This document shows positions 16,490 through 22,702 of a stretch of 32,847 bases of DNA, one piece after another. Source of the stretch: Lentisphaeria bacterium (GTDB taxonomy: Bacteria; Verrucomicrobiota; Lentisphaeria; Victivallales; Victivallaceae). Position numbers and translations under genes: made by a program. The notes under the pieces are model-generated. The model made no database searches. It saw only the letters and a program-made list of their open reading frames with translations, and was not told where the DNA came from. The stretch is from positions 1-32,847 of the forward strand of contig JAFVZB010000008.1 of the NCBI GenBank assembly GCA_017508385.1, given 5' to 3'. Each line of letters opens with the position of its first letter. Within the stretch, counting starts at the first letter, position 1.

Positions 16490-16518
16490 TTGACTGTTGC
16501 GTAAAGTGTGTGTATAAT
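16490..16518 (+). promoter_or_regulatory. Promoter of lptB-hpf
   Basis: TTGACT (16490-16495) and a perfect TATAAT (16513-16518) with a 17-base spacer, the closest consensus match in the window. Start would be near 16525, about 48 bases before the lptB ATG. It gives lptB and hpf transcription independent of the kds-lptA operon. Confidence 0.85.
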
Positions 16519-16572
16519 AAAGTTAGACAGGCATAAGTTGTGAACTTGATGTCTGGGAAAGATGGATTGATA

Positions 16573-17313
16573 ATGGCAGAAAACGTACAACAGGAATTGG
16601 TGAGAGCCACCGAACTTGTAAAGATATACCACGGTCGCCGGGTGGTGAGCGGAGTGTCGCTCACGGTAAACTCCGGCGAGATCGTCGGTTTGCTCGGTCC
16701 CAACGGAGCTGGCAAGACAACAAGTTTCTACATGGTCATGGGATTGATTCGTCCCGATGGCGGCAGTGTCACTTTCCGTGGTGTTGACGTGACCCACATG
16801 CCGATGTACAAGCGCGGCAGAATGGGTATGGGGTATCTCGCTCAGGAGCCATCGATTTTCCGCAAACTTACGGTCGAAGAAAACGTCATGGCTATTCTCG
16901 AGACGCTCGATATCACTGCCAAAGAGCGCAAAGACAGGCTCGAGGAGCTCCTCGAGGAGCTCGATTTGGCTCGTCTGCGCAAGCAGAAAGCGATGACCCT
17001 TTCGGGCGGTGAGCGTCGCCGTCTGGAAATCACCCGTGCTCTGGTGACCAATCCCAATTTCATCATGCTCGACGAGCCTTTCAGCGGAGTCGATCCGCTG
17101 GCGGTGCATGACGTCCAGCAAATCATTTTGCAGCTCAAAAAGCGAAATCTCGGAATTCTCATTACCGACCACAATGTCCGTGAGACCCTCGAGGTGGTTG
17201 ACCGGGCGTACCTGATGTTTCAGGGCAGGATTCTGGTGGAAGGTCCCAGCGAGTTCCTCGTCAACGACAAGAAGGCGAAAGAGGTCTATCTGGGCGAGAG
17301 TTTCAATATGTAA
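16573..17313 (+). CDS. lptB: Lipopolysaccharide export ABC transporter ATP-binding protein LptB
   Basis: 246-aa ABC ATPase that powers lipopolysaccharide extraction from the inner membrane (LptB2FG). Walker [10 protein letters not shown] (42-50), signature LSGGERRR (143-150), Walker [14 protein letters not shown] (163-175, Glu168), and H-loop TDHNVRET (198-205, His200) are intact. The [15 protein letters not shown] segment (91-105) and YLGESF C-terminus are LptB-specific. In-frame GTG (16540) and ATG (16549) codons lie upstream, but [19 protein letters not shown] matches the usual start and has TGGA at 6-base spacing. lptF and lptG are not in the window. Flanking lptA-like and hpf genes match the lptA-lptB-(rpoN)-hpf order of proteobacteria. 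Confidence 0.96.
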   Translation: MAENVQQELVRATELVKIYHGRRVVSGVSLTVNSGEIVGLLGPNGAGKTTSFYMVMGLIRPDGGSVTFRGVDVTHMPMYKRGRMGMGYLAQEPSIFRKLTVEENVMAILETLDITAKERKDRLEELLEELDLARLRKQKAMTLSGGERRRLEITRALVTNPNFIMLDEPFSGVDPLAVHDVQQIILQLKKRNLGILITDHNVRETLEVVDRAYLMFQGRILVEGPSEFLVNDKKAKEVYLGESFNM

Positions 17314-17365
17314 GTGACAGCCCGCAAGGAAAATGGTTTCCGGCGGAGAATATGGAGGTGAATAT

Positions 17366-17710
17366 ATGGCTATTACTATCAACGCACGTCAGTTTACCGT
17401 AACTCCTGACATCCGTGCCCACATTGAGGGAGCTCTCGCTTTTCTGCTCGATGATCAGGTGCTCAAAGTGTCATCGGCAAACGTGGTGCTTGATTACGAG
17501 AACAAACAGTTTACCGCAAGTTTGGTCGTTAATTGCAAGTATCATGTTTTCACCGCAAAAACAACCGATTTTGATTGTTTCAAAGCGTTTGATCTTGCCT
17601 GTGACAAAGTGTGTGCCCAGCTGAAGACTCTGCACGACAAAGTTGTTTCTCATAAAGGAGAGCCTTTGTCGGAAGCCGAGATCAAAAAGGCAGCTCAAGA
17701 GCTTGCATAA
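17366..17710 (+). CDS. hpf: Ribosome hibernation promoting factor (short HPF/RaiA)
   Basis: 114-aa HPF/RaiA protein that binds the small ribosomal subunit in stationary phase. The beta-alpha-beta fold is recognisable: ITINARQFTVTPDIRAHIEG (3-22), VVLDYENKQFTASLVVNCKYHVFTAKTTDFDCFKAFDLACDKVCAQLKTLHDK in the second half. It lacks the C-terminal dimerisation domain of long HPF. The start is chosen because a near-perfect GGAGGTGA (17354-17361) precedes the ATG at 17366; an upstream GTG has none. It sits 52 bases after lptB and is followed by a terminator-like hairpin. Confidence 0.93.
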   Translation: MAITINARQFTVTPDIRAHIEGALAFLLDDQVLKVSSANVVLDYENKQFTASLVVNCKYHVFTAKTTDFDCFKAFDLACDKVCAQLKTLHDKVVSHKGEPLSEAEIKKAAQELA

Positions 17711-17728
17711 TTATAGGTTTCAAGTCGC

Positions 17729-17768
17729 AAAGTGGAGCCGGTGCCGATGGCATCAACTCCACTTTTTT
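17729..17768 (+). terminator. Terminator after hpf, possibly an attenuator for the next gene
   Basis: AAAGTGGAG (17729-17737) pairs perfectly with CTCCACTTT (17757-17765) and the T-run continues to 17768. A second small stem TGCC/GGCA lies in the loop. It ends the lptB-hpf transcript. It also lies 14 bases before the next ATG, and no separate promoter is visible for that gene, so partial read-through or attenuation is possible. Confidence 0.8.
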
Positions 17769-17782
17769 AATGGAGAAAAATC

Positions 17783-18070
17783 ATGGTAATAGCGGTATCG
17801 ACCGAGTGGGGCGAGAACTTCGACCGTTTTGTATATTACAAAATAGAGCAGGGCAGTGTGAGAGAACGCGAGGAAGTCAGAGTTGCTCCGGGATCAGCAG
17901 AGAAATTCGCCGCCCAGCTGAACGGTCTTGAAGCTGATTTGCTTATAGCATCCAAAGTTCCGGCAGAGTTGCGTGATGCTCTCGAAGCGGCAGGAGTCAT
18001 CTTGATTTCCGGCATCAACGGCAGGGCGGATGTCGTCTTGAAAAGTTATCTCTCTGGAGAGCTTTTTTGA
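17783..18070 (+). CDS. NifX/NifB-like dinitrogenase iron-molybdenum cofactor family protein
   Basis: 95 aa of the NifX/NafY/MTH1175 family (PF02579), ribonuclease H-like small proteins that bind iron-sulfur or iron-molybdenum cofactors. MVIAVSTEWGENFDRFVYYKIEQG, LIASKVPAELRDALEAAGVILISG and the final LKSYLSGELF follow the family pattern. No nitrogenase genes are present, so a role in nitrogen fixation is not implied; many anaerobes carry such stand-alone homologues of unknown function. GGAG lies 7 bases before the ATG. Its 3' end overlaps, by 25 bases, the convergent DtxR-like gene, which is also expected to deal with iron or manganese. Confidence 0.83.
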   Translation: MVIAVSTEWGENFDRFVYYKIEQGSVREREEVRVAPGSAEKFAAQLNGLEADLLIASKVPAELRDALEAAGVILISGINGRADVVLKSYLSGELF

Positions 18071-18510
18071 ACTTCACTGAGTTTTTGCGCCAACAGGGAG
18101 CGTAAGTTGCGGCAGTCGTTTCTGTTGAGCAGAGACTCTGATAAAATACTTATCCTGACAGCGGTGTCGTCATCAATGATATGCTCTATTTTATGAGAGA
18201 GTTCCGAGGCGCATTCAGGAGAAACTCCGAGAATACGGTTAAGAAAAAATTCTATGCCGGTTCTTTTTTTTACCAGCTCACCTGCGACGATTTTTCCTCT
18301 CATCGTCAATTTGACCGGATAGTGCGGAGTGTAAAAAATGAGCTGCTCTTCAGCAAGCAGTTTCAGAATTCTGCTGACGGAAGCGGGGCTTATTGCCATC
18401 TTCACAGCAATATCAGAAGCGTGTGCGCAACTGCCGATTTTTTGCAGATCACAGATCACTTTCAGGCAGTCGGCACACCCTTTTGAAAGAGTGCATTGAA
18501 TAGAGTTCAT
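18046..18510 (-). CDS. DtxR/MntR-like metal-dependent transcriptional regulator with an N-terminal Cys cluster
   Basis: 154 aa. A winged helix-turn-helix spans about 30-75 (HASDIAVKMAISPASVSRILKLLAEEQLI, then YPVKLTMRGKIVAGELVKK), followed by a DtxR-type dimerisation/metal-binding helix set with FFLNRILGVSPECASELSHKIEHIIDD (about 87-113). The Glu/Cys and His-Glu-His pattern there matches metal-site positions of DtxR/MntR. There is no C-terminal SH3 domain, as in MntR. Unusual: Cys6, Cys12, Cys15 and Cys20 in the first 20 residues (C-x5-C-x2-C-x4-C) could ligate a metal or iron-sulfur cluster. The start overlaps the FMN-protein stop (ATGA), so it is the last gene of that operon. Confidence 0.8.
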   Translation of the reverse strand: MNSIQCTLSKGCADCLKVICDLQKIGSCAHASDIAVKMAISPASVSRILKLLAEEQLIFYTPHYPVKLTMRGKIVAGELVKKRTGIEFFLNRILGVSPECASELSHKIEHIIDDDTAVRISILSESLLNRNDCRNLRSLLAQKLSEVQKSSPER

Positions 18511-19001
18511 TTTTCGTTGAGGATAACCGATATCTCAGATTTGATTGCCTCACATGACCACGTTGCTCCGGAAATTGAATCAACGTTCATCTTTTCAGCC
18601 TGCTCTGAAGTTTTACCGTTCCAACGTTTCATAAATCCGGCATCTCTGATTTTTTCGATGAATCTGGGTGTTTCCTCATTTTTGCCGATGACGACGCCGA
18701 GGATTTTTCCCTCAGTGCTGAATACAATGGCGGTGTTGATATAGTTGTTGAATCCCTCCTTGCGCTCATATTTTTTGTCTGGAGCGACTCTGAGATAGGC
18801 GATTACTTTCTTCTCTTTATCAAGCAGCTCTATACTGTTTTTCACCTTTTTGCCGAAAGATGAAAATTTGGGTAGCAGGGCTGAGATATCATTGATATAC
18901 TCCTGCGCCGCCGTGGATGCGGCTTTCTTATCGCAATCTTCACAGGCAAAAACTGCGCAGGCAGAGAATGCGGTCAAAATCATACAGATAAATTTTTTCA
19001 T
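18507..19001 (-). CDS. Exported FMN-binding domain protein (RnfG/NqrC-like, covalent flavin)
   Basis: 164 aa. A signal peptide (about 1-19, MKKFICMILTAFSACAVFA) ends at a Cys-rich start CEDCDKK, either a lipoprotein or a cleaved secreted form. The FMN-binding domain (about 85-160) has TEGKILGVVIGKNEETPRF and the flavinylation motif DSISGATWS (141-149), where ApbE joins FMN to Thr147 by a phosphoester bond. Such domains carry electrons outside the inner membrane. ApbE is not in the window. It lies between a lipoprotein gene upstream (13 bases) and the DtxR-like gene (4-base overlap), suggesting metal-responsive control of an extracytoplasmic redox component. Confidence 0.86.
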   Translation of the reverse strand: MKKFICMILTAFSACAVFACEDCDKKAASTAAQEYINDISALLPKFSSFGKKVKNSIELLDKEKKVIAYLRVAPDKKYERKEGFNNYINTAIVFSTEGKILGVVIGKNEETPRFIEKIRDAGFMKRWNGKTSEQAEKMNVDSISGATWSCEAIKSEISVILNEK

Positions 19002-19013
19002 GTTGTTGCTCCT

Positions 19014-19433
19014 TTATTTTGTTTGTGAGGGAAATACAGATTGAATCAGGTACTTGCCCTTCTTTTTGGATAGTGTTATATCGAAATCGCATCTTCTCGG
19101 AATACTGGAAATCGTAACACATACAGCAGTTGTATTACCGCGCTTGATTTGCACGATTTTTTTGATGGTTGCCGGAGTAAATGCTCCTTCGGCGAGCAGA
19201 CCATCTTCTCCGAAGACGAAGTCGCTGTTTCCCGAGGCGAGCAGTTTGGCTATCTGGCGTTTATTAGTTTTATCAATGCAGAGCAGAAAATCATCGACAC
19301 ATTTTCTGGCAGCAGGCTCATCGGGTACACTCGAACAGGTTGTCTCTTTCATCTTTTCGAGCGGATCTTCTTTGCATCCGCAAACCGACACCAATGCGGC
19401 GGCAAGAATGGTGAAAACAAAACTTTTTTTCAT
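19014..19433 (-). CDS. Hypothetical lipoprotein, paralogue of the next gene upstream
   Basis: 139 aa, family not recognised. The signal peptide MKKSFVFTILAAALVSVCGC ends in a lipobox-like VCGC (Cys20). The mature domain (about 45-135) contains DDFLLCIDKTNKRQIAKLL and GEDGLLAEGAFTPATIKKI, ending GKYLIQSVF. These blocks align with DKAILHIEKNNMRELFKLM and YENGLFAQPDFCPVRI in the protein at 19436-19903, so the two are divergent duplicates. A TTG two codons upstream is possible, but the ATG at 19433 has GAGGG at 7-base spacing and the other gene's stop in between. It probably acts at the membrane surface with the flavoprotein encoded next. Confidence 0.78.
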   Translation of the reverse strand: MKKSFVFTILAAALVSVCGCKEDPLEKMKETTCSSVPDEPAARKCVDDFLLCIDKTNKRQIAKLLASGNSDFVFGEDGLLAEGAFTPATIKKIVQIKRGNTTAVCVTISSIPRRCDFDITLSKKKGKYLIQSVFPSQTK

Positions 19434-19435
19434 AT

Positions 19436-19903
19436 TCAAACCCTCGGAACATCCTGCATGATAGAATAGATTTTGTAGGAGTTTTTTATTTTCTGCAGAG
19501 ATACAAGATAGTAGCTGTTGCGTTTTTCGCTGTATAATTTGACAATGACATGGTCGTGTTTGCTCCTGACAAATTTTACTGCGTGGTCGTCAGTGATGCG
19601 TACCGGACAAAAATCCGGTTGTGCAAAAAGTCCGTTTTCGTAGTTTTCGCTGAACGCCATGGGGTTGTTATGAGCCATGAGCTTGAATAACTCCCTCATG
19701 TTGTTCTTCTCGATGTGCAGTATTGCCTTGTCGAGGATTTGTTTTGCTTCTGCCGGGAACTCGGTTTTGACCTGTTTTTTGTAATCAGCCAAAGGATCTT
19801 TCTCTTTGTGGAACAGCAGATTGATGATGGCGAGCGAACACACTGCAATAAAAATCCAAATGAGTTTTTTGTTGCGATGATAAAGTGAAGATAAGAAGCT
19901 CAT
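19436..19903 (-). CDS. Hypothetical membrane-anchored protein, paralogue of the adjacent lipoprotein
   Basis: 155 aa, not recognised. A basic start (SLYHRNKK) and one membrane helix at about 13-31 (LIWIFIAVCSLAIINLLF) precede a soluble domain that resembles the neighbouring lipoprotein domain and ends NSYKIYSIMQDV. The fold could be a small alpha+beta SnoaL/NTF2-like domain, judged only from size and pattern. The start at 19903 has GGAGG (19911-19915) at suitable spacing; it lies 2 bases after the prepilin stop. The upstream in-frame codons inside the prepilin gene are not used. It is part of the prepilin operon. Confidence 0.75.
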   Translation of the reverse strand: MSFLSSLYHRNKKLIWIFIAVCSLAIINLLFHKEKDPLADYKKQVKTEFPAEAKQILDKAILHIEKNNMRELFKLMAHNNPMAFSENYENGLFAQPDFCPVRITDDHAVKFVRSKHDHVIVKLYSEKRNSYYLVSLQKIKNSYKIYSIMQDVPRV

Positions 19904-19905
19904 TT

Positions 19906-20682
19906 TTAATCCTCCCAGTCTTCCTGCCACTGAGTAAGGCGGTAGGGATTGTTGTCATCGTCGGTTGAAATCCAGCCGACATTGTAGAAGGCGAGAGTTC
20001 CGGAAATATCCAGCTCGGCAGGCATCAGATTGGTAACGTGACCATCGACGTAGGCTACATTGGCTCTTCCGTTGTGGCGGAAACAGGAGTCGGCAGTGCC
20101 GGTTCCACGGGTCCCGTTGTATCCGGTCTGATAGTTGCCGTAAGGAGTAAGTTTGTATCCGAGACAGACGTTGCTCTGCTGATATGTTCCCATCACGTCT
20201 GATATCATTATTTTTGAAGCAGGAGCTTTTATTTGTACCAGCTTGACGATGGGCCACATTCCCGTTGAGCCGAAGTTGAGATTCAGACCAAGTCCGCCGC
20301 CGTGAAAGAGCCCGGACTTTTTGTTGATGATATCACCATCGACAGATGGACAGCTTTTGGCTTTGATGTTGTTTCCGAAATACGGAGTGACTAATCCCTC
20401 TTCATTGAGGTCGAGAGATGACCACTTACCGCATTTTCCGATCCATGCTTTGCCGTTGTTGAAGCCGTTGATGCCGCCGACACGGCTCATGCAGCTGTTG
20501 AAGTCATCGGCATACTGCAAGCAGGCGGTGGCAAGGGTTTTTACGTTGTTCATGCAGCTGCTGGCTTTGCTTCTCTCTCTGGCGGAGGAGAGTGAGGGCA
20601 TCAGGATACTTGCCAATATGGCTATAATGGCGATGACGACCAATAGTTCAATCAGCGTGAAGTGTTGTTCTTTCTTTTGCAT
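19906..20682 (-). CDS. Prepilin-type N-terminal cleavage/methylation domain protein
   Basis: 258-aa type IV pilin-like or type II secretion pseudopilin-like protein. The leader MQKKEQH is followed by FTLIELLVVIAIIAILASIL, with the Glu5 of mature pilins and an extended helix. The C-terminal half has SCFRHNGRANVAYVDGHVTNL, the HxxxxxxxxxDGH element of the large Planctomycetes/Lentisphaerae prepilin families. The residue before the cleavage point is His instead of the usual Gly, which is common in this lineage's proteins. It is the first gene of a leftward run with two anchored proteins, an FMN-binding protein and a DtxR-like regulator. AAGGAAT lies about 10 bases before the ATG. Whether it forms a fibre or serves as a surface protein is unknown. 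Confidence 0.92.
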   Translation of the reverse strand: MQKKEQHFTLIELLVVIAIIAILASILMPSLSSARERSKASSCMNNVKTLATACLQYADDFNSCMSRVGGINGFNNGKAWIGKCGKWSSLDLNEEGLVTPYFGNNIKAKSCPSVDGDIINKKSGLFHGGGLGLNLNFGSTGMWPIVKLVQIKAPASKIMISDVMGTYQQSNVCLGYKLTPYGNYQTGYNGTRGTGTADSCFRHNGRANVAYVDGHVTNLMPAELDISGTLAFYNVGWISTDDDNNPYRLTQWQEDWED

Positions 20683-20769
20683 GATTAAAAATTCCTTCTT
20701 TAATATTTAATAAATTCCATTTGGAATATTTGGTTCAAAATTGGCGGTGTTCGGTACTTTTTGATTGGC

Positions 20770-20784
20770 TGTACCCTGAGTACA
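20770..20784. promoter_or_regulatory. Possible operator upstream of the prepilin operon
   Basis: TGTAC CCTGA GTACA is a perfect 5-bp inverted repeat with a 5-base centre, 88 bases before the prepilin start. A second small inverted repeat ATTCC ATTT GGAAT is at 20714-20727. Either could be a regulator site, for example for the DtxR-like protein, but neither matches a known DtxR or MntR box and no convincing -35/-10 pair was found. Confidence 0.35.
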
Positions 20785-20832
20785 CCGTAAAATGCAGATT
20801 TTGCCTTACAGGTATTGTGTTGGGGAGGGGAG

Positions 20833-20868
20833 TTGAATAAAGTCCGTAAATTTCCGGACTTTATTCAA
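20833..20868. repeat. 14-bp perfect hairpin after the Cys/His repeat gene
   Basis: TTGAATAAAGTCCG (20833-20846) and CGGACTTTATTCAA (20855-20868) are exact inverted copies with an 8-base loop, ending 12 bases beyond the stop of the 20881-21291 gene. It should end or protect the 3' end of that mRNA. No T-run follows in the direction of transcription (CTCCCC instead), so it is not a standard intrinsic terminator. Confidence 0.75.
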
Positions 20869-20880
20869 AATGAAAAGTTG

Positions 20881-21291
20881 TTATTTGACAGCCTTTTTGC
20901 ACTGGTGTTTTGCACCGGCTTTGTGGGCGCATTTGCCGTTTTTGCCTTTTTTGCACTGGTGTTTCGCACCGGCTTTGTGGTCGCACTGGCTCTTCTTGCC
21001 CTTTTTGCACTCGTGCTTGGCGGCGGCTTTGTGGTCACACTGGCTCTTCTTGCCCTTTTTGCACTCGTGCTTGGCGGCACCGGCTTTGTGGTCGCACTGG
21101 CTCTTCTTGCCCTTTTTGCACTGGTGTTTTGCACCGGCTTTGTGATCGCACTTGCCGTTCTTGCCTTTTTTGCACTCGTGTTTGGCGGCAGCGGCAGGAG
21201 CTTTTGCTTCGGGAGCGGGACACTCAAGGTTGGCACAACCCAGCTGGAGCAATCCAAGCAGCATGGCGGCACTCAATACGGTTTTGAACAT
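20881..21291 (-). CDS. Secreted Cys/His/Lys tandem-repeat protein (putative metal binder)
   Basis: 136 aa. A signal peptide (about 1-18, TVLSAAMLLGLLQLG) is followed by Cys19 and a short Ala/Pro linker, then five full copies of an 18-residue repeat (36-53, 54-72, 73-90, 91-108, 109-126) and a partial copy to 136. The consensus is A-K-H-[EQ]-C-K-K-G-K-x-x-x-C-D-H-K-A-[GA]. Each copy offers two Cys and two His in HxC-x7-CxH spacing, a plausible metal-binding unit, with very high Lys content. No family is recognised. LGC could be a lipobox, but the -3 residue (Gln) is poor. AAGGA precedes the ATG. The 54-bp DNA periodicity leaves all frames open, so the rightward open frames here are shadows. 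A function in metal or anion binding is inference. Confidence 0.85.
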   Translation of the reverse strand: MFKTVLSAAMLLGLLQLGCANLECPAPEAKAPAAAAKHECKKGKNGKCDHKAGAKHQCKKGKKSQCDHKAGAAKHECKKGKKSQCDHKAAAKHECKKGKKSQCDHKAGAKHQCKKGKNGKCAHKAGAKHQCKKAVK

Positions 21292-21450
21292 CTTCTTTTT
21301 CCTTTCTGTTTTGATGTTGCTATTAGTTGAGGCTAAGTTCTCTTCGCCTTGCTGGCTGCTCTGACAGTGTTGGGGAGCACGTGCAGGTTTGCCTTCTTGG
21401 CTTTGCTTTTTTTATTTTCTTGTGAAACTTAGTCTCGTCTAACTTTATAT

Positions 21451-21478
21451 AAAATATCACAATTTTTTCATAAGTCAA
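21451..21478 (-). promoter_or_regulatory. Promoter of the Cys/His repeat gene
   Basis: On the minus strand TTGACT (21473-21478) and TATTTT (21451-21456) are 16 bases apart, and TG one base before the -10 makes it an extended -10. Start near 21444 gives a leader of about 150 bases, long enough to hold regulation; no recognised riboswitch was seen in it. The remaining sequence 21292-21651 holds no gene. Confidence 0.55.
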
Positions 21479-21581
21479 GTGGAAAAATAAAAAATCTGAT
21501 GTGAGATGCGGATTTTTTTTGCGTTTGGTGTTTACAGAGATGTTTATGCTGATTTTCTCTTTATTTATATTTAGTTTGCAC

Positions 21582-21610
21582 TTGTAAAATCATGGTGAAT
21601 GAATTATCTT
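21582..21610 (+). promoter_or_regulatory. Promoter of the epimerase-aldolase-TetR operon
   Basis: TTGTAA (21582-21587) and TATCTT (21605-21610) with a 17-base spacer; start near 21617, followed by AGGAG (21640-21644) and the ATG at 21652. Moderate match only. Confidence 0.5.
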
Positions 21611-21651
21611 ATATAAAAAGCAACTGAATAGTTTTTTGCAGGAGTATTCAA

Positions 21652-22689
21652 ATGAACAGATTTCCGGAAAAAATGAGCGATGTGGCGATGCTCGAGGAGT
21701 TCCTCGCCGTTCCGAATGCAGGTCTCATTGAGATGATGAAGCGTCTCGACGGGGATATAATGATTCTCGGCGTGGCTGGCAAAATGGGCGTTACCATGGC
21801 AACGCTTGCCGTCAACGCCATCAGAGCTGCAGGAGTTAAAAAACGGGTCATCGGTGTTGCCCGTTTCAGCAACGCCGAAGAGAAAGAAAAACTTGAGAAA
21901 GCCGGAGTTGAAACCGTTGTCTGCAATCTTCTCGATCGTGAGCAGGTGAGCAAACTTGAGAAAGTCAGCAACATCATTTTCATGGCAGGACGCAAGTTCG
22001 GTACCGGCGGCAGCGAAGAGCTGACCTGGGCGATGAATGTGCTTGCTCCGGAATATGTCTGTGAGCACTTCAAAGATAGCCGTATCGTGGCGTTTTCAAC
22101 CGGATGCGTCTATCCGCTTGAGCGTATCGAAAGCTGCGGAAGCACTGAAGAGACTGTTCCTGCTCCGGTGGGTGAGTATTCACAATCCTGTCTGGGCAGA
22201 GAGCGTATATTTCAATATTACTCGAAGAAGAATGGAACGAAAGTTCTGCTCTTCCGCTTGAATTACTCCATCGACCTGCGTTACGGAGTGCTGCACGATA
22301 TTGCCATCAATATCCGTGACGGCAAGCCGGTTGATAATTCTGTGGGCTTCTTCAACTGTATCTGGCAGGGGGATGCCAACTCCAACGCTCTGCGCTCGCT
22401 TGAGCTGTGCGAGAGTCCGTGCGCCGTACTGAACGTTACCGGACCTGAGACCGCATCTGTGGCATCAGCCGCAAAGAAGATGGGGGAAATCATGGGTAAA
22501 GAGGTCTCTTTCAAAGGGGAGCCGGGTGAGATAGGTTATCTCAATAATTCAGCAAAAATGTGCCGTCTTTTCGGTTATCCGACTGTTTCTCTTGAGCAGA
22601 TGATCATCTGGCAGGCGAAGTGGATGGCTGACGGTAACATTTCCATCGGCAAACCGACCCATTTTGAAGTCAACAACGGTAAGTTTTGA
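21652..22689 (+). CDS. NAD-dependent epimerase/dehydratase family protein
   Basis: 345-aa extended short-chain dehydrogenase. The Rossmann motif is ILGVAGKMGVTMA (about 38-50, GxxGxxG), acidic/aromatic cofactor strands follow, and IVAFSTGCVYPL (about 145-156) resembles the Ser/Thr-Tyr active-site strand; the YxxxK is represented by YSQSCLGRE, in which the usual Lys is not evident. A sugar or sugar-acid oxidoreductase is likely, but the atypical active site makes the reaction uncertain. AGGAG stands 7 bases before the ATG. It is the first gene of an operon with a DapA-like aldolase (13 bases on) and a TetR regulator, suggesting breakdown of a sugar-derived acid. Confidence 0.84.
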   Translation: MNRFPEKMSDVAMLEEFLAVPNAGLIEMMKRLDGDIMILGVAGKMGVTMATLAVNAIRAAGVKKRVIGVARFSNAEEKEKLEKAGVETVVCNLLDREQVSKLEKVSNIIFMAGRKFGTGGSEELTWAMNVLAPEYVCEHFKDSRIVAFSTGCVYPLERIESCGSTEETVPAPVGEYSQSCLGRERIFQYYSKKNGTKVLLFRLNYSIDLRYGVLHDIAINIRDGKPVDNSVGFFNCIWQGDANSNALRSLELCESPCAVLNVTGPETASVASAAKKMGEIMGKEVSFKGEPGEIGYLNNSAKMCRLFGYPTVSLEQMIIWQAKWMADGNISIGKPTHFEVNNGKF

Positions 22690-22702
22690 GGAAAATTTTA
22701 TT

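Noticed and set aside
16408..17382. 324-codon leftward open frame over lptB
   Set aside because: Shadow of LptB, whose Walker and signature motifs are intact on the other strand.
17783..18070. Evidence for nitrogen fixation
   Set aside because: Only a stand-alone NifX-like protein; no nif structural or assembly genes in the window.
20815..21330. Long hydrophobic repetitive open frame on the + strand
   Set aside because: It is the antisense of the 54-bp repeats; the minus-strand frame has a signal peptide and ribosome binding site, and the periodicity keeps all frames open.
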